This document shows, in pieces, positions 6,786 to 7,627 of a stretch of 7,627 nucleotides of DNA. Under the pieces are notes generated by a model that saw only the letters and a program-made list of their open reading frames with translations, had not been told where the DNA came from and ran no database searches. Position numbers and translations under genes: made by a program. Each line of letters begins with the position of its first letter. The first letter of the stretch is position 1. This DNA is from Allorhizocola sp044869915 (lineage in GTDB: Bacteria > Actinomycetota > Actinomycetes > Mycobacteriales > Micromonosporaceae). The stretch spans positions 1 to 7,627 of the forward strand of contig JBIOYB010000414.1 of the NCBI GenBank assembly GCA_044869915.1, read 5' to 3'.

Positions 6786-6792
6786 GGGCTTG

Positions 6793-6798
6793 ACGCTA
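6793..6798 (-). promoter_or_regulatory. Predicted -10 element for leaderless helicase transcript
   Basis: On the minus strand TAGCGT ends 7 nt before the ATG at 6785, so transcription would start at or next to the start codon. The hexamer 17 bp upstream (GGTCAA) is a poor -35. Confidence 0.4.
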
Positions 6799-6887
6799 TC
6801 GCGGACCCCCGACAATTGACCGTCCGGCCCACTGCGGAAGAGTCAGCTCGCGAAAATTTTCTTTCCTGCTATCTTTCACCGGCGGCC

Positions 6888-6893
6888 TATCAT
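6888..6893 (+). promoter_or_regulatory. Predicted -10 element for leaderless DUF402 transcript
   Basis: TATCAT ends 7 nt before the ATG at 6901, the leaderless spacing seen at other genes in this window. If this is the promoter, the alternative ATG at 6892 lies inside the -10 and cannot be the start. The competing -10-like TATCTT at 6870-6875 would allow either start. Confidence 0.4.
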
Positions 6894-6900
6894 GGTCGGC

Positions 6901-7413
6901 ATGAGCACGATCCGTTACGAGATGAGGAAGTACGACGGGCGCCCTCATCGTGGGATCGTGACGCGCGCCCTCGGGCGCGACCGGCACGGCATCTGGCTGG
7001 GCATTCCGAGCGGCACGGTGGCCGACTCGGGCAAGATCTGGGAGATACCGGCCGTGCTGCTCGTGCCGCACGTGGGCTGGTGGACCGCGATGTTCAACGC
7101 CGCGCCCCGCAACACGTCGGTCTACTGCGACATCACCACGCCTCCCGCGTGGGACGGCAATCGGGTGACGGTGACAGATCTCGACCTCGACGTGCGCAAG
7201 ATCCGTGAGACGGGCGAGATTCAGCTGGTGGACGAGGACGAGTTCTCGATCCACGCGCGCAAGTTCGCCTATCCGGAGGAAGTGATCTGCCAGGCGCGGG
7301 CCGCGGCGACGTGGTTGCTCAAGGCGCTGCACAACGGACTCGAGCCGTTCGCCGGTGACTTCCACCGATGGCTTGCACTGTTTCAGCACCCCGCTCCCAT
7401 AAATGCGAGATGA
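6901..7413 (+). CDS. DUF402 domain protein (FomD / nucleoside-diphosphatase-like barrel)
   Basis: A 170-residue protein of the DUF402 family (PF04167). Characterised relatives are FomD, which hydrolyses a cytidylyl-phosphonate intermediate in fosfomycin synthesis, and the staphylococcal nucleoside tri/diphosphatase Ntdp. The family features are visible: WTAMFNAAP (61-69), YCDITTPP (75-82), DLDLDVRK (93-100) and DEDEF (111-115). The tyrosine and acidic residues at these places form the divalent-metal site in the family. The C-terminal third (116-160) is helical with an aromatic FHRWLALF stretch. A phosphohydrolase role is likely but the substrate is unknown, and no phosphonate genes are nearby. 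The ATG at 6901 is preferred because TATCAT lies 7 nt before it; the ATG at 6892 would add three residues and has a weak GGCGG upstream. The PPK2-like gene starts 7 nt after the stop. Confidence 0.82.
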   Translation: MSTIRYEMRKYDGRPHRGIVTRALGRDRHGIWLGIPSGTVADSGKIWEIPAVLLVPHVGWWTAMFNAAPRNTSVYCDITTPPAWDGNRVTVTDLDLDVRKIRETGEIQLVDEDEFSIHARKFAYPEEVICQARAAATWLLKALHNGLEPFAGDFHRWLALFQHPAPINAR

Positions 7414-7420
7414 TCGCGGT

Positions 7421-7627
7421 GTGTCTAAATTGGCGGGACTCTTGCGTGTGGGGCCGGGCCTAGACCTCGCCTCGATCGATACAGCGGCCACCCCCGGCCT
7501 GCCCGACAGCAAAGCGGTCCGCATCGACCCGAAGGCATGGGCGCGTGCCGAACTCCTGACGCTGGGCCAACAGCTGGCCGTGCAGCAGGAGATGCTGTTC
7601 GCCAACTACAAGGTCGACGGCGACCGG
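7421..7627 (+). CDS. PPK2-family polyphosphate kinase, N-terminal part (cut by window end)
   Basis: An open frame from a GTG at 7421 runs to the last base without a stop, giving 69 residues. The text LLRVGPGLDLASIDTAATPG (7-26), followed by a helix with LLTLGQQLAVQQEMLFANYK (45-64) and DGDR, matches the start of PPK2 polyphosphate kinases. In that family this leads directly into the Walker A strand (LLVLQGMDTSGKGG-type), which should begin just past the window end. PPK2 enzymes move phosphate between polyphosphate and nucleotides; the class (ADP-, AMP- or GDP-using) cannot be read from this part. The GTG is chosen because the frame upstream has no better start and it follows the DUF402 stop by 7 nt. 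There is only a weak GAGA ribosome site, inside the end of the DUF402 gene. Confidence 0.75.
   Translation, partial: MSKLAGLLRVGPGLDLASIDTAATPGLPDSKAVRIDPKAWARAELLTLGQQLAVQQEMLFANYKVDGDR

Larger units (their letters stand above)
6786..6900. promoter_or_regulatory. Divergent promoter region between helicase and DUF402 gene
   Basis: This 115-nt gap must hold the promoters for the helicase (minus) and the DUF402 gene (plus). It contains an unusually AT-rich stretch around 6851-6875 with the perfect palindrome GAAAATTTTC (6852-6861) and a -10-like TATCTT (6870-6875). TTGACC at 6816-6821 resembles a -35 but has no -10 partner at normal spacing. No riboswitch or SOS box was recognised. Confidence 0.4.

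Noticed and set aside
6786..6815. An upstream TTG start for the helicase giving ten extra residues
   Set aside because: The extension contains the TAGCGT promoter-like element and has no Shine-Dalgarno; the ATG at 6785 is better placed.
6786..6900. A LexA/SOS box upstream of the DinG-type helicase
   Set aside because: No GAAC-N4-GTTC-like palindrome is present; GAAAATTTTC does not match the actinobacterial SOS box.
5010..7208. A 732-residue plus-strand open frame antisense to the helicase
   Set aside because: It covers the helicase, the divergent promoter and half of the DUF402 gene; its composition is typical of GC-rich antisense shadow frames and no domain is recognisable.
1..7627. CRISPR arrays, tRNA or rRNA genes, insertion sequences, attachment sites
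   Set aside because: No regularly spaced repeats, cloverleaf, rRNA segments, transposase motifs or terminal inverted repeats were seen in the window.

Overview
The window is strongly GC-rich and dense in genes, with GTG as well as ATG starts and few Shine-Dalgarno sequences. The gene families (a GroES-like protein with the actinobacterial C-terminus ending TGLYL, an actinobacterial-type PrsW, Glyoxalase_6-type VOC, DUF402, PPK2) and a SAM-IV-type riboswitch point to an actinomycete. Micromonosporaceae or a related order is my guess, but the sequence does not settle the genus. Nothing suggests phage, plasmid or transposon DNA; it reads as chromosomal housekeeping sequence.

Layout. (1) Positions 2-1233, minus strand: a class V aminotransferase / cysteine desulfurase-like gene, complete at both ends but split by a one-base frameshift near 437. 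(2) Positions 1234-1376: a short divergent intergenic region. It holds a SAM-IV-type riboswitch on the minus strand for the aminotransferase, and an inverted repeat in which each arm carries a -10-like hexamer pointing outward. (3) Positions 1377-4299, plus strand: a probable operon of a PrsW-family intramembrane protease, an AI-2E-family transporter-like membrane protein and a small GroES-like protein. The gaps between them are only 5 nt. (4) Positions 4357-6785, minus strand: a VOC (glyoxalase-fold) protein and, upstream of it, a DinG/XPD-type iron-sulfur DNA helicase. A 119-nt spacer between them holds a hairpin and a 10-bp tandem duplication. (5) Positions 6786-6900: a second divergent promoter region. 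(6) Positions 6901-7627, plus strand: a DUF402 (FomD/Ntdp-like) protein, then the start of a PPK2-type polyphosphate kinase cut by the window end.

How they work together. The riboswitch should reduce expression of the PLP enzyme when S-adenosylmethionine is plentiful, which places that enzyme in sulfur metabolism. The PrsW/AI-2E pair are membrane proteins that are probably co-translated, with unknown substrates. DUF402 and PPK2 both belong to families acting on phosphoanhydride compounds, but their adjacency alone does not prove a shared pathway. I found no clear undescribed multi-gene system. The most interesting points are the frameshifted gene under a riboswitch, the symmetric divergent promoter, and the repeated leaderless-start signatures.
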